This document shows positions 1 to 7,681 of a stretch of 64,000 nt of DNA, one piece after another. Made by a program: the position numbers and the translations under genes. Numbering within the stretch: the first letter of the stretch is position 1; every line of letters begins with the position of its first letter. The notes under the pieces were generated by a model. The model saw only the letters and a list, made by a program, of their open reading frames with translations, had not been told where the DNA came from and did no database searches. The DNA comes from Synechococcales cyanobacterium C42_A2020_086 (GTDB taxonomy: Bacteria; Cyanobacteriota; Cyanobacteriia; Elainellales; Elainellaceae): contig JACYLU010000028.1 of NCBI GenBank assembly GCA_015272325.1, positions 124,001 to 188,000 on the forward strand. The letters are read 5' to 3'.

Positions 1-2
1 AG

Positions 3-227
3 TACTATAGCTATTCAGCTCAAGTTGTTTGCCTAGACACCGCCTACCTACACGGACTCAGCGCCTGGGAGTATTTTTCTAGCCTGTATGCCCATCTCCC
101 CGAAGAGGAAATGGCCTGCCGTGTCATTGATGAGCGGGCCTACTGGCGTGATCCCTATGCCCCTTACGTTGAGGGCTGGTCCAACCGCGATGCTGACTTG
201 GCAAGCGTTGGCAACTGCTGGGGTTAA
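3..227 (+). CDS. C-terminal part of an unrecognised protein (cut by window edge)
   Basis: Frame 3 is open from the left edge to a TAA at 225-227, giving 74 residues without a start, so the gene begins outside the window. The residues look like real protein, rich in aromatic and acidic positions, with a patch reading AYWRDPYAPYVEGWSNRDAD near the end. I do not recognise the family and see no catalytic motif. No gene follows on this strand for about 4 kb. Confidence 0.5.
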   Translation, partial: YYSYSAQVVCLDTAYLHGLSAWEYFSSLYAHLPEEEMACRVIDERAYWRDPYAPYVEGWSNRDADLASVGNCWG

Positions 228-622
228 CCTGGTGAGCCGAACGAACTAACGCAGCAAATGGACTAGATCTCTGCTGACGGGCATGACTTTTCTAACCTGT
301 CTAAACATGACCTGAATGAACATCAAACCATCAAATGGCTAGACACGCGGTGAACCATTGAATAGTCCCAATCTTACATTCCCAACTTCAGGCTCCGTAC
401 CGCCTCCAACCTCATAGGGTGATTTGAGCTTGGGTCGGCTGAAGGAACACGGTTTAGTTATAGAGCAGGTTTTTTAGAACAACACGGTTGATTTACGATT
501 ATTTACTTATCAAATAAAATTCGCGTGAGCGGCACCTTTGCTGATTCGGTGTGTTGCTCGTCAGCATCTAGTCCCACCGACTTAGGCTTAGCCCATTGGA
601 CAGTCATTGAGCAGTTCAGGAA
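228..622. other. Intergenic stretch, nothing recognised
   Basis: About 395 bases between the partial gene on the plus strand and the end of the HlyD gene on the minus strand. Both genes end here, so it is a convergent gap. I see AT-rich patches but no convincing hairpin with a T-run, no repeat and no protein-like frame. Confidence 0.5.
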
Positions 623-1996
623 TCAGCGCGTAGAGAAGGCCTCGCTGAAGCGACGGGTAATTGGCTCAAGTAGGAAGGTCAGGATTGAGCGCTGGCGAGT
701 GACAATTTCGGCAGTGGCAGCCATGCCCGGCACTAGATCCACTGTCTTGCCATTTACGTTGACGCTGTCGCGGCTAAGCTTGACTTTCGCCGTAAACACC
801 AGTCCCAAGTCCCGATCGAGGGTGGCATTGGGGCTAATTTGGATCACTTCTCCATCGATCGTGCCAAATTCCTGAAACGGGAAGGTTGCTAGCTTCACCT
901 TAGCCCGCATCCCTTTCGAGATGAAGCCAATATCGCGATTCAACACCTTCACTTCCAGCAGCAGTTCTTCTTCGTCCGGCAAAATCGACAGCAGCTCTTG
1001 CCCCGGCTCCACCGAGCGCTCGCCTAAACTGACCTGGATATTATAAATTTTGCCGCTGATCGGGGCGGTAATGGTTTGCCCTTCGGTACGCAGCCGCGCC
1101 TGCGCCAACTGGCCTTCCACATTAGCTAGCTCCTCCTGCCGCTGCTTGAGCTGGCTGAGAATTTCGCTCTGCCGCTCTGAGGTCAGGCGATTGGACGCCT
1201 GCTGAGCTGCCTGAAAAGCTTGCTCGGCTTGCCGAATGATTTGTCGCTGAGCGGCAATTTCTTGGGTCAAAGATGCTACCCGGTCTTGGGCTTCCGTCAG
1301 TCGATCTTTGGCTTCTAAGTAGTCAAAGCGAGGAATTGCCCCCTCTACCAAGCTACGCAGGCTAGCCTCCCGCTCCTGGGCATTTGCCAAGGCCGTGCGG
1401 GCGTTGTCTAAATTTCCCTGCAATTTGCTGAGTTGGGCTTCGGCTTCGGCAATGGCTGCCTGTTGGCGTTGGGCTTCGGCGTTAGCGGCAGCTTGGCGGG
1501 TGTCAAACTCCTGGAGACGGACGGCCAGGAGTTGATCTTGCAAGGGTGTTCCCGTCGCCGTTTTACCGGCACTCTCCGCTTCTAGACGAGCAATATCTTG
1601 CCGCACAGCGTCTGCAATCGTTTGTAGGCGAGCCATTTCAGCTTGCGGCAGGGACGGATCTTGCACAATCAGCACATCGCCTTTCTGGACTTGGTCGCCT
1701 TCCTTCACGCGAATGGCGCTGATGATGCCCCCTTCCGAAGCCTGAACTGGGCGCACCTGTTCTGAGGGAATCAGCTCCCCCTGGGTTGTAGCGACTTCAT
1801 CGACTTGGCTGAAGTGGGCCCAACCAAGGGTTCCAAACACCAGCAGCGACACTGTACCTGCTAGCAGTCGTGTGTAGAGCGGCGGTAGCTCCCGTACGGC
1901 TTTTCCTAGCTCGTAGGAGAGATAATCTTCTGGGGAGGCAAACTGCTGACGAGTCTGGCGAGCTTGAGCAGAGGCTGTAGGTTGGGACGAGTCCAT
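623..1996 (-). CDS. HlyD-family type I secretion adaptor (membrane fusion protein)
   Basis: Periplasmic adaptor that joins an inner-membrane ABC exporter to a TolC-like outer-membrane channel. The 457 residues, a usual length, show a short cytoplasmic N-terminus, one membrane segment at about 42-62, the first lipoyl-like half (EGGIISAIRVKEGDQV, 88-103), a long Gln/Ala/Glu-rich coiled-coil hairpin (about 115-300), the second lipoyl half (TITAPISGKI) and a beta-barrel C-terminus. It lies 82 bases downstream of acyP on the same strand and may share its transcript. No ABC exporter is next to it; the only one in the window is at 24331-26859, beside a parvulin-like gene. Pairing with that exporter is inference. 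The ATG has no strong ribosome-binding site. Confidence 0.93.
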   Translation of the reverse strand: MDSSQPTASAQARQTRQQFASPEDYLSYELGKAVRELPPLYTRLLAGTVSLLVFGTLGWAHFSQVDEVATTQGELIPSEQVRPVQASEGGIISAIRVKEGDQVQKGDVLIVQDPSLPQAEMARLQTIADAVRQDIARLEAESAGKTATGTPLQDQLLAVRLQEFDTRQAAANAEAQRQQAAIAEAEAQLSKLQGNLDNARTALANAQEREASLRSLVEGAIPRFDYLEAKDRLTEAQDRVASLTQEIAAQRQIIRQAEQAFQAAQQASNRLTSERQSEILSQLKQRQEELANVEGQLAQARLRTEGQTITAPISGKIYNIQVSLGERSVEPGQELLSILPDEEELLLEVKVLNRDIGFISKGMRAKVKLATFPFQEFGTIDGEVIQISPNATLDRDLGLVFTAKVKLSRDSVNVNGKTVDLVPGMAATAEIVTRQRSILTFLLEPITRRFSEAFSTR

Positions 1997-2077
1997 AAGC
2001 TATTGGTGTAGGGCGTTTACGGTAGGGTTCCCAGGTGCCTGTGCTTGTAAACCGGCTAGCTGGGCCTTATCGCGGTC

Positions 2078-2380
2078 TTATCGCGAACGAGCCACCTCAA
2101 ACCCTTGAATTCCCTCTGGTGCCTCATATTCTACAATCACCTCACGGACAACGGCTGCAGGCGGCCCCTCATGACACCAGCGAACTATCTCTTCCACCTG
2201 AGCCGACGGACCCTCAAATACGGCTTCGACTCGACCATCGCGCAAGTTGCGTACCCAGCCATTGAGCCGCAGCAGTTGCGCCATATCCCACGTGGCGGCC
2301 CGATAGCCAACGCCCTGAACGCGACCGGAAACCAGCACATGGGCCCGAATGTGGCTTGAGGCGGGCGGAAACTGACTCAT
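2078..2380 (-). CDS. acyP: Acylphosphatase
   Basis: Small cytosolic enzyme that hydrolyses carboxyl-phosphate bonds such as acetyl or carbamoyl phosphate. The 100 residues match the family length. The signature GRVQGVGYR (19-27) supplies the phosphate-binding loop and the catalytic Arg27; GWVRNLRDGRVE (41-52) supplies the catalytic Asn45. Its ATG overlaps the TGA of the upstream gene (ATGA, 2377-2380), so the two are probably translationally coupled. The hlyD gene follows 82 bases downstream. Confidence 0.95.
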   Translation of the reverse strand: MSQFPPASSHIRAHVLVSGRVQGVGYRAATWDMAQLLRLNGWVRNLRDGRVEAVFEGPSAQVEEIVRWCHEGPPAAVVREVIVEYEAPEGIQGFEVARSR

Positions 2381-2772
2381 GGCAAATTGCTTTGCAGCTT
2401 CTCTTGCAATGGCTTACAGAAATCTTCAATACCGCTTTTGATGGCATACAGCACGACTGGCGTTGCCAAAACATCTGGAATGGAGGTTTCACTGGTCAGC
2501 AGCGCCACCGCACTGGCAATGGAGCCAGCTTTCAGGGCAGCCTGGATCTCAGCCTGACATAGGGATACCCGCCAGCGCTTGGCCAACCCATCAAGCCACT
2601 GATCGGAACGATCAGGCTCTTGCCCGACATGCAGCCCTAGGGCAATGGCAGCATCTTCGAGGTCACCCTCGCAGTCTTCAATCATGTCCAAGGCTTGCAG
2701 GGCTGAAGGATTGTCAGACAGCTCAGAGCGGTAACGGGCAATTTCCTGGGAGGTAATCTGTATCATTGGCAT
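2377..2772 (-). CDS. Conserved hypothetical protein, acidic, helical
   Basis: A 131-residue soluble protein upstream of and overlapping acyP by four bases. It is acidic and looks all-helical, with a DMIEDCEGDLEDAAIALGL patch at about 29-47 that resembles a small helical bundle. No catalytic motif, signal peptide or membrane segment is visible. The overlap implies co-expression with acyP. I do not recognise a named family. Two ATG codons (residues 1 and 3) are possible starts; neither has a clear ribosome-binding site. Confidence 0.8.
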   Translation of the reverse strand: MPMIQITSQEIARYRSELSDNPSALQALDMIEDCEGDLEDAAIALGLHVGQEPDRSDQWLDGLAKRWRVSLCQAEIQAALKAGSIASAVALLTSETSIPDVLATPVVLYAIKSGIEDFCKPLQEKLQSNLP

Positions 2773-2810
2773 GATCGGCTGGTCTCGCTTCTCTAAAACA
2801 GTTCTTGCAA

Positions 2811-2828
2811 CTCTTTCAACTCTTTCAA
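2811..2828. repeat. 9-bp exact tandem duplication (2 copies)
   Basis: The unit CTCTTTCAA occurs twice head to tail (2811-2819, 2820-2828), between the acyP-upstream gene and the small membrane gene, partly covering the end of the latter. It is one of many such duplications in the window. Confidence 0.8.
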
Positions 2829-3007
2829 CGGCGCGTCCCCAACAGTCCGTTGACTACCCCCGTCCCCACGGATAAAAGGATCAGCAGCCAGAGCAACCCG
2901 CCGGGGATAAAGGTCAGCACGCCTAGACCGCGCAGCACCCATACGACAATAGTCACTGCCAACGTGAATAGGAACAAATTAGTTTCCGGACGGAGGGATC
3001 GACGCAT
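2825..3007 (-). CDS. Small two-helix membrane protein (paralogue of the gene at 3195-3383)
   Basis: A 60-residue protein with a short basic N-terminus, two hydrophobic segments (about 11-30 and 37-56) and a basic C-terminal end. It shares the pattern G.LT.IP....W.L.LL..G.G...G with the next gene upstream, so the two look like tandem paralogues. The function is unknown. There is no clear Shine-Dalgarno sequence before its ATG. Coding status rests on the shared pattern and the clean membrane topology. Confidence 0.65.
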   Translation of the reverse strand: MRRSLRPETNLFLFTLAVTIVVWVLRGLGVLTFIPGGLLWLLILLSVGTGVVNGLLGTRR

Positions 3008-3194
3008 AGGAGAAGAGAACCACTCAGAACATCAGCAGCGCATCGCCGCAAGGGTTGGACTAGGTCAGGTTGGTGCAGCGTCTCAACTGGCTGGCGGCAG
3101 GTACACAGCAGGAACAGTGGCTTTTACGCTAACAGAACTACAACAGGGCCACGCCGCACTCTAACCCGGGAAACCGCAAATGAGGGCAGTGCCT

Positions 3195-3383
3195 TCAGCG
3201 ACTCCGCATTCCTGCCAAAATGCCTGACCCAATCGCCAATAGCACCAATGCCCAGATTGCTAATCGAGGGATGTTAGTCAGGATACCAAACGCTTGCAGA
3301 AATAGAACGACTGCCATCACCACCAGCAGAATACCGGCGCTATACAGGAAAATTCGAATACCGAGGTTAGGAGATTGGGTCAC
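3195..3383 (-). CDS. Small two-helix membrane protein with GTG start
   Basis: A 62-residue protein with two hydrophobic segments separated by FGILTNIP, matching the neighbour at 2825-3007. An ATG exists upstream at 3410, but a near-perfect AAGGAGG lies just before the GTG at 3383 (AAGGAGGCCCTGTGTG), so I place the start there. The nine residues lost are basic and not membrane-like. The function is unknown; the pair could be a small envelope or stress module. Confidence 0.65.
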   Translation of the reverse strand: MTQSPNLGIRIFLYSAGILLVVMAVVLFLQAFGILTNIPRLAIWALVLLAIGSGILAGMRSR

Positions 3384-3841
3384 ACAGGGCCTCCTTGAGA
3401 AACGAAACATCAGGACCGGGAAGAGCGCTTTATTGCCCTCTGCAGGAATACATGTAAGGTATGGGCTACCCAGCGCACCTCTTGCTCAAAACCATCCCGA
3501 ACGGAATGGGTCCTGGAATAGCAGTGGGCAGACCTATTGTGCCACGGCAGAACAAGATTGCGGGTGCAGTCCTCTGACGATTGCTAGAGGAGTAAGGGAA
3601 AGGATTGATCAGTCAACCTCCCTCCTTGGGCGCATCCCTCATTCGCCGCAGATCTGCAGATCTACCGAGGCAAAGGAACGAAATTCTTTAGAACTTTAAA
3701 GAAAAGGTCCGTATTACGGGTTGTATCTTAAGCTAAGGCTGTCTACAACAGGGATAGCGTATGGGCTACATTGCCGATTGACTTCAGACAACTCTGGCTG
3801 CCATCCCTGTTGCCCAACAGCACCAGCTCGAAAGCTTCAAT

Positions 3842-3871
3842 AGGACGATCGGTAAGAGGACGATCGGTAAG
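3842..3871. repeat. 15-bp exact tandem duplication
   Basis: AGGACGATCGGTAAG occurs twice head to tail (3842-3856 and 3857-3871) in a non-coding stretch. There is no third copy. Confidence 0.9.
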
Positions 3872-3929
3872 ACCCGGCTAGATGTAGATTCCAGAATGGG
3901 CCAGTAGTGAGTTCGATTCCGAATGAAGC

Positions 3930-3949
3930 ATGTGCAGCAATGTGCAGCA
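3930..3949. repeat. 10-bp exact tandem duplication
   Basis: ATGTGCAGCA occurs twice head to tail about 40 bases upstream of the start of the SRPBCC gene, inside its likely leader. Confidence 0.85.
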
Positions 3950-3990
3950 ATTTATCGTGGTGATTGGTGCAGGAGTGGAGGTGGAGAGCG

Positions 3991-4590
3991 ATGTTGAATA
4001 GCCTAATGACACTAACATTAGTTGAACCCGCCCTCGGTAGCGGTTGTGGCAAGAGCGACGAAGAGCGTCTGCGAGAGGGCGAGATTTTGCTGCATACCCG
4101 AGCACACTCGGCTTGGGGAGGAGCTGTGACCGCGCAAATGTATTTGCCTCTACAGCGATCACAGGTGTGGCAGCAGCTCACGGACTATCCGCGCTGGGTC
4201 CAGTACTTTCCTAGCCTGAGTCGAAGTGAGTTGCTATCTCGGGTAACTGCTGCCGATGAAACGTCCCGCAGCTACACGCGCCTGTATCAGGTTGCGAGTA
4301 AAGCGCTGTTTCTCTTCTCAGCGCAAGTAGAAATCTACTTGAAGGCGTTTGAAACCGTTCATCAAACCTGGCAGCATATCTACTTCCAGCTAGAAAAGGG
4401 CAGCTTTCATGATTTTGCGGCTCAGCTAAAGCTGCAGGATTACCAGTGCGGCACTTTGCTCACCTATGCGGTGCAAGCCACCCCTTCTATCCCGGTGCCG
4501 ACTCAGTTGATTCAGGAGGGCATGAGGCTTGATTTACCTGCTAATATGCGGAAGATGCGCCAAGTCCTGTGTAGTCATTGTAGGCACTAG
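3991..4590 (+). CDS. SRPBCC-fold (polyketide cyclase/START-like) protein
   Basis: A 199-residue protein. After about 45 residues of poorly conserved N-terminus comes a helix-grip pattern: MYLPLQRSQVWQQLTDYPRW, then YFPSLSRSELL, then alternating beta strands ending in TYAVQATPSIPVPTQLI. This is typical of the cyanobacterial SRPBCC/cyclase-dehydrase family, which binds hydrophobic ligands or shields cofactors; the ligand cannot be told. I chose the ATG at 3991 because GGAGGTGGAGAG lies seven bases upstream; an earlier ATG at 3964 has no such site. surE follows about 90 bases downstream. Confidence 0.75.
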   Translation: MLNSLMTLTLVEPALGSGCGKSDEERLREGEILLHTRAHSAWGGAVTAQMYLPLQRSQVWQQLTDYPRWVQYFPSLSRSELLSRVTAADETSRSYTRLYQVASKALFLFSAQVEIYLKAFETVHQTWQHIYFQLEKGSFHDFAAQLKLQDYQCGTLLTYAVQATPSIPVPTQLIQEGMRLDLPANMRKMRQVLCSHCRH

Positions 4591-4683
4591 GTCGTTGGGT
4601 TCGGAAGCCGAATCTTGAACGGGCTAGGGCGCTACTCACTCGTCAGGGCAGGCGATGAGAGCATCAAACTCCGCAGCGGCACC

Positions 4684-5418
4684 ATGACCTTGATTTTAAC
4701 GAACGATGATGGCATTGATGCCCCTGGACTAGAGGCGCTCTGGCAGGCCGTTGGGCAGCAGGGGGTCGTTGTTGCTCCTCGATTGCCCCATTCTGGCTGT
4801 AGCCATCAGGTCACTACCCATCGTCCAATTCAGATTGAACAGCGTTCTAGCACTGAGTTTGCCATTGACGGAACGCCGGTAGACTGCACGCGCATTGCCC
4901 TCAGCCATCTCTGTGATGCAGGCGATGAAGTGGAGTGGGTATTGTCGGGAATTAATGCTGGCGGCAACCTAGGAGCAGATGTGTATATTTCGGGAACCGT
5001 GGCGGCGGTTCGGGAGGCAGCTCTGCATCGGGTGCCGGGCATTGCGATTTCTCACTACATCCATCGCCGTCGTCCTATTGACTGGCAACGAGCCACCGCC
5101 CTAGCAGCGATGGTGCTCGATAAGCTGCTGCATCTGCCAATTGCTCCTGGCAGCTTTTGGAACGTCAATTTGCCGCATTTAGAGCCGGATGCTCCCGATC
5201 CGGCAATTGTGTTTTGCCCGCTATGCACCCAACCTCTGCCAACGACCTATCAGGTGCTTGAGTCAGGGTTGCTGCACTATGCTGGAGATTACAGCCAGCG
5301 CTGGCGTGATCCTGGCTCTGATGTTGAGGTTTGCTTCTCTGGGCATATTGCTGTTACGCAGGTGCAGCTCTGGAGTCAATCTGAACCTGAAAACGCTGAT
5401 GCGTCTACTGTCTTCTAA
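4684..5418 (+). CDS. surE: 5'/3'-nucleotidase SurE
   Basis: Metal-dependent phosphatase acting on nucleoside 5'- and 3'-monophosphates, linked to survival and repair. The N-terminus LILTNDDGIDAPGL has the metal-binding Asp8 and Asp9; further metal and substrate motifs are HSGCSHQVT, SGINAGGNLG and YISGTVAAVREA. At 244 residues it has the family length. The ATG at 4684 puts the conserved strand at the very N-terminus; an upstream in-frame extension to 4615 has no similarity to the family. The downstream lipoprotein follows closely and probably shares the transcript. Confidence 0.95.
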   Translation: MTLILTNDDGIDAPGLEALWQAVGQQGVVVAPRLPHSGCSHQVTTHRPIQIEQRSSTEFAIDGTPVDCTRIALSHLCDAGDEVEWVLSGINAGGNLGADVYISGTVAAVREAALHRVPGIAISHYIHRRRPIDWQRATALAAMVLDKLLHLPIAPGSFWNVNLPHLEPDAPDPAIVFCPLCTQPLPTTYQVLESGLLHYAGDYSQRWRDPGSDVEVCFSGHIAVTQVQLWSQSEPENADASTVF

Positions 5419-5481
5419 ATGCCCGACTGGCAAGGTGCTTGCCGAAACACGCTCTTCTGGTTCTATGCAGCGAGGGTCGTC

Positions 5482-6426
5482 ATGCCTAAGCCTATTTTTC
5501 CGATGTTAATGCTGACCTGCACTCTAGCCAGCATTGTGTCAGCTTGTACTAGCAGTGTATCTGACGTCACGGATAGGTTGGATAACGCATCGCCGCCGTC
5601 GATAGAGACTCCGCCGGTCCCTGCATCGGTCCCTGCATCGGTTCCGCACTCGCCAGCGGCTGCCAATCCCTACGAGATGGCAATTGAGCGGGCTTCCAGT
5701 GCCTATCGGTTTAGTCAGTCTGCTCAATCGCGCGATGATTGGCGGCTCGTTGCTAGTCGCTGGCAACAGGCTATGGACTTGCTGCAGACTGTGCCGCCGA
5801 CCCACCCTCAATACCGCCAATCCCAGCAGAAGCTAGGAGAATACCGCCGCAACCTGACCTTTGCTCAGCAGCAAGCCAACCGGCAGACGGCTCCTGCCAA
5901 CTCCAATGGCGTGATTGTGCTGCCGCCGGTGTCTCGTCCAGCGACTCCGGTTACTCCGATTACTCCGGTCACTACCGCTTCACCGACTCCGGTTGCAGCA
6001 CCTGTAGCGTCACCGTTGCCAGCTACCCCGTCACCCAATACCCCGCGAGTCTTCTATGCTCCGATTATTCGCCGGGAAGGCAATACGCCGGTGATTAGCG
6101 TCCTGTTTAATGACAATCAACGCTTCGACATGATTGTAGACACGGGCGCAAGTGGCACCTTGATCACGCGGCAGATGGCCGCAGCGCTAGGGGTCGTGCC
6201 GGTGGCTCAAACGAGCGTGGATACCGCTAGCGAGCGAGGTGTCTCTTTTCCGCTGGGTTATGTGCGCCAGATGGAAGTAGGTGGGGCTGTGGCAACGAAT
6301 GTCCTCGTGGCGGTGGCAGGACCAGAGCTGGATATCGGGCTGCTCGGACACGACTTTTTTGGACACTATGATGTGACGATTCGTGCTGCAGAAGTCGAGT
6401 TTCGAGAACGGAGTAAAGCCGAGTAG
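5482..6426 (+). CDS. Lipoprotein with retropepsin-like aspartyl protease domain
   Basis: The 314-residue product starts with a lipoprotein signal (hydrophobic segment ending in the lipobox VSAC), so it should be anchored in the membrane facing the periplasm. A Pro/Ala/Thr-rich linker follows (including duplicated VPAS units), a helical stretch (about 60-125), another Pro/Thr-rich linker, and a C-terminal domain with the active-site motif DMIVDTGASGTLITR (Asp220). This matches the single-domain retropepsin-like family that works as dimers. A hydrophobic stretch with HDFFGHYDV completes the fold. An in-frame ATG at 5419 directly abuts the surE stop; I prefer 5482 because it gives a regular signal peptide. 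Confidence 0.82.
   Translation: MPKPIFPMLMLTCTLASIVSACTSSVSDVTDRLDNASPPSIETPPVPASVPASVPHSPAAANPYEMAIERASSAYRFSQSAQSRDDWRLVASRWQQAMDLLQTVPPTHPQYRQSQQKLGEYRRNLTFAQQQANRQTAPANSNGVIVLPPVSRPATPVTPITPVTTASPTPVAAPVASPLPATPSPNTPRVFYAPIIRREGNTPVISVLFNDNQRFDMIVDTGASGTLITRQMAAALGVVPVAQTSVDTASERGVSFPLGYVRQMEVGGAVATNVLVAVAGPELDIGLLGHDFFGHYDVTIRAAEVEFRERSKAE
5616..5639. repeat. 12-bp exact tandem duplication inside a coding linker
   Basis: GGTCCCTGCATC occurs twice and encodes repeated VPAS units in the Pro-rich linker of the lipoprotein. The length is a multiple of three, so the frame is kept. Confidence 0.85.
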
Positions 6427-6441
6427 CGTTTAACTCGTCGC

Positions 6442-6461
6442 TTCCCTGAACAGCGAGGGAA
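6442..6461. terminator. Hairpin between convergent genes
   Basis: TTCCCT and AGGGAA form a six-base-pair stem with an eight-base loop in the 35-base gap between the lipoprotein gene and the DUF1028 gene, which converge here. There is no clear T-run, so function as a terminator is likely by position but not certain. Confidence 0.4.
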
Positions 6462-7286
6462 CTAAGCCTCGGTCAGGGCTTCTTGACGCTCAGGATTGAC
6501 CGGAGCAGAAAGTGACTCAGGGGGCAAGCGGTCGGCGGCAGAGGCTAATTCGGCAGCCCAAGCGTTGGTTGGCTCATCGGCGAGGTAGTTGGCCATCATC
6601 GAGTAGGCGGTGCGGGGATGCTGGCTCGGCATCGACTGGCGAAACGACTGATAGTACTCTTTGCGCGACTCCTCGAACAGGTGGCGCAGCTCGGCGATCG
6701 GGTTGTGGTGGTGATCGACACGCAGATCGAGATAGGGGTAGGCATCGCGATAGGCAACATATAGGGCAGCCGATTGCCGTCCCCGCTTGTCGCCCCCAGC
6801 GTGCTCCCCAGCTTCTAGGGATTGCAGCAGCCGTTCGCAGAATTCCATGCCTTCTTTGGTGCGGTAAGCATCTGCCATAGCGGTGAGGGTCGCTTCGCCC
6901 ACCAGCATATTGCCCGCCACAGAAAAATAAGGAAAGGTGAAGTGCCCTGCCCAGCCGACGCAGTCCTTGCCGGTCCAGGCTGCCGTGTGTCCCTGATGAT
7001 CGACCAAGTGAAACTGGCGATGGTGGCGATCGGGGTCGTCCTTCAGCACCAGATGGATAATGTCTTCCACCGACAGGTCAACGGTGCTAGAGCTGCTCGT
7101 CGCCCGTTTTTCTAGAAGCTGTAGACCATAGATTCCCAGCAGCGGGTTGGTTTGTCCTTGGGTAGCGATGGCGCCCACGGAGGCTCTGGCATGGGGAACC
7201 AGAGCGCCCACTGCCAAATGCTTCGTTGAAACTGCTACTCCCGTCATCTGCGTTGTCGGATCCCAGGCCACAATCGAGAAGGTCAT
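6462..7286 (-). CDS. DUF1028 family protein (Ntn-hydrolase-like)
   Basis: A 274-residue cytosolic protein. The start MTFSIVAWDPTT, the strand TGVAVSTKHLAVG, and GAIATQGQTNPLLGIYGLQLL are hallmarks of DUF1028, which has an Ntn-hydrolase-like fold and unknown chemistry; members are often encoded near peptide uptake or peptidase genes. Here it is divergent from asnB and a peptide ABC importer, which fits that trend. I start at 7286 because AGGGA lies just upstream and the family begins at this methionine; the 20 residues gained from the earlier start are not family-like. The C-terminal 60 residues resemble a peptidoglycan-binding-like extension only weakly. Confidence 0.85.
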   Translation of the reverse strand: MTFSIVAWDPTTQMTGVAVSTKHLAVGALVPHARASVGAIATQGQTNPLLGIYGLQLLEKRATSSSSTVDLSVEDIIHLVLKDDPDRHHRQFHLVDHQGHTAAWTGKDCVGWAGHFTFPYFSVAGNMLVGEATLTAMADAYRTKEGMEFCERLLQSLEAGEHAGGDKRGRQSAALYVAYRDAYPYLDLRVDHHHNPIAELRHLFEESRKEYYQSFRQSMPSQHPRTAYSMMANYLADEPTNAWAAELASAADRLPPESLSAPVNPERQEALTEA

Positions 7287-7681
7287 GATTCCCTGCGTTT
7301 TCCTAATCAGTGTCAAGAAATAATGTAGAAATGTTACGTATACCATCTATACCCTACGGCGTACTGTTTTCGATGTAACGCTTTTGAATCTAAGGTTTAC
7401 CTAAGATAGACGCCGTGGGCCAGGTCAGTAGTAGATAATCAGCCGAACTGAAGTTTACTGAAGAAATTTCGCGTTTTCTAAAGCGGTTGTTCAAAGCGCA
7501 GTACGGAGAAACTAAGATAGTTCCCCTAGCTTGAGCGACATGGTTTTAACGAGGCTTTAATCCCATGGTTTAATCCCCTGAAGTTGCCGAAGCCCGTCCT
7601 TATCGACGGCTCGAGCAATAGGGTGATGGACCGTTAGGGTCCGTCTTCCTCAGGTTGCCCAGATTTTAGGAGTAGTTCAAT
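7287..7681. promoter_or_regulatory. Divergent promoter region between DUF1028 and asnB, with leader hairpin
   Basis: About 395 bases that must contain both promoters. A perfect five-base-pair hairpin GGACC-GTTAG-GGTCC (7628-7642) lies in the asnB leader about 40 bases before its ATG; GACGG and CCGTC flank it and could extend the structure. AGGAG lies nine bases before the asnB ATG. I looked for the GGAAGUAGG element of the cyanobacterial glutamine riboswitch and did not find it. Confidence 0.45.

Larger units (their letters stand above)
3384..3990. other. Intergenic region with two tandem duplications
   Basis: About 600 bases between divergent genes. It contains a 15-bp exact tandem duplication (3842-3871) and a 10-bp one (3930-3949), described separately, and the promoter and ribosome-binding site of the SRPBCC gene. 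Open frames here are short and not protein-like. Confidence 0.6.

Noticed and set aside
3911-3920. tRNA-like T-loop GTTCGATTCC
   Set aside because: The flanking five bases on each side do not pair, and no acceptor or anticodon arm is found around it.
7324-7339. NtcA site before the DUF1028 gene
   Set aside because: GTA and TAC occur but with a 7-base spacer instead of 8, and no -10 box follows at the right distance.
7560-7681. Glutamine (glnA-type) riboswitch before asnB
   Set aside because: There is a short hairpin, but I could not find the GGAAGUAGG-type core expected for this class.
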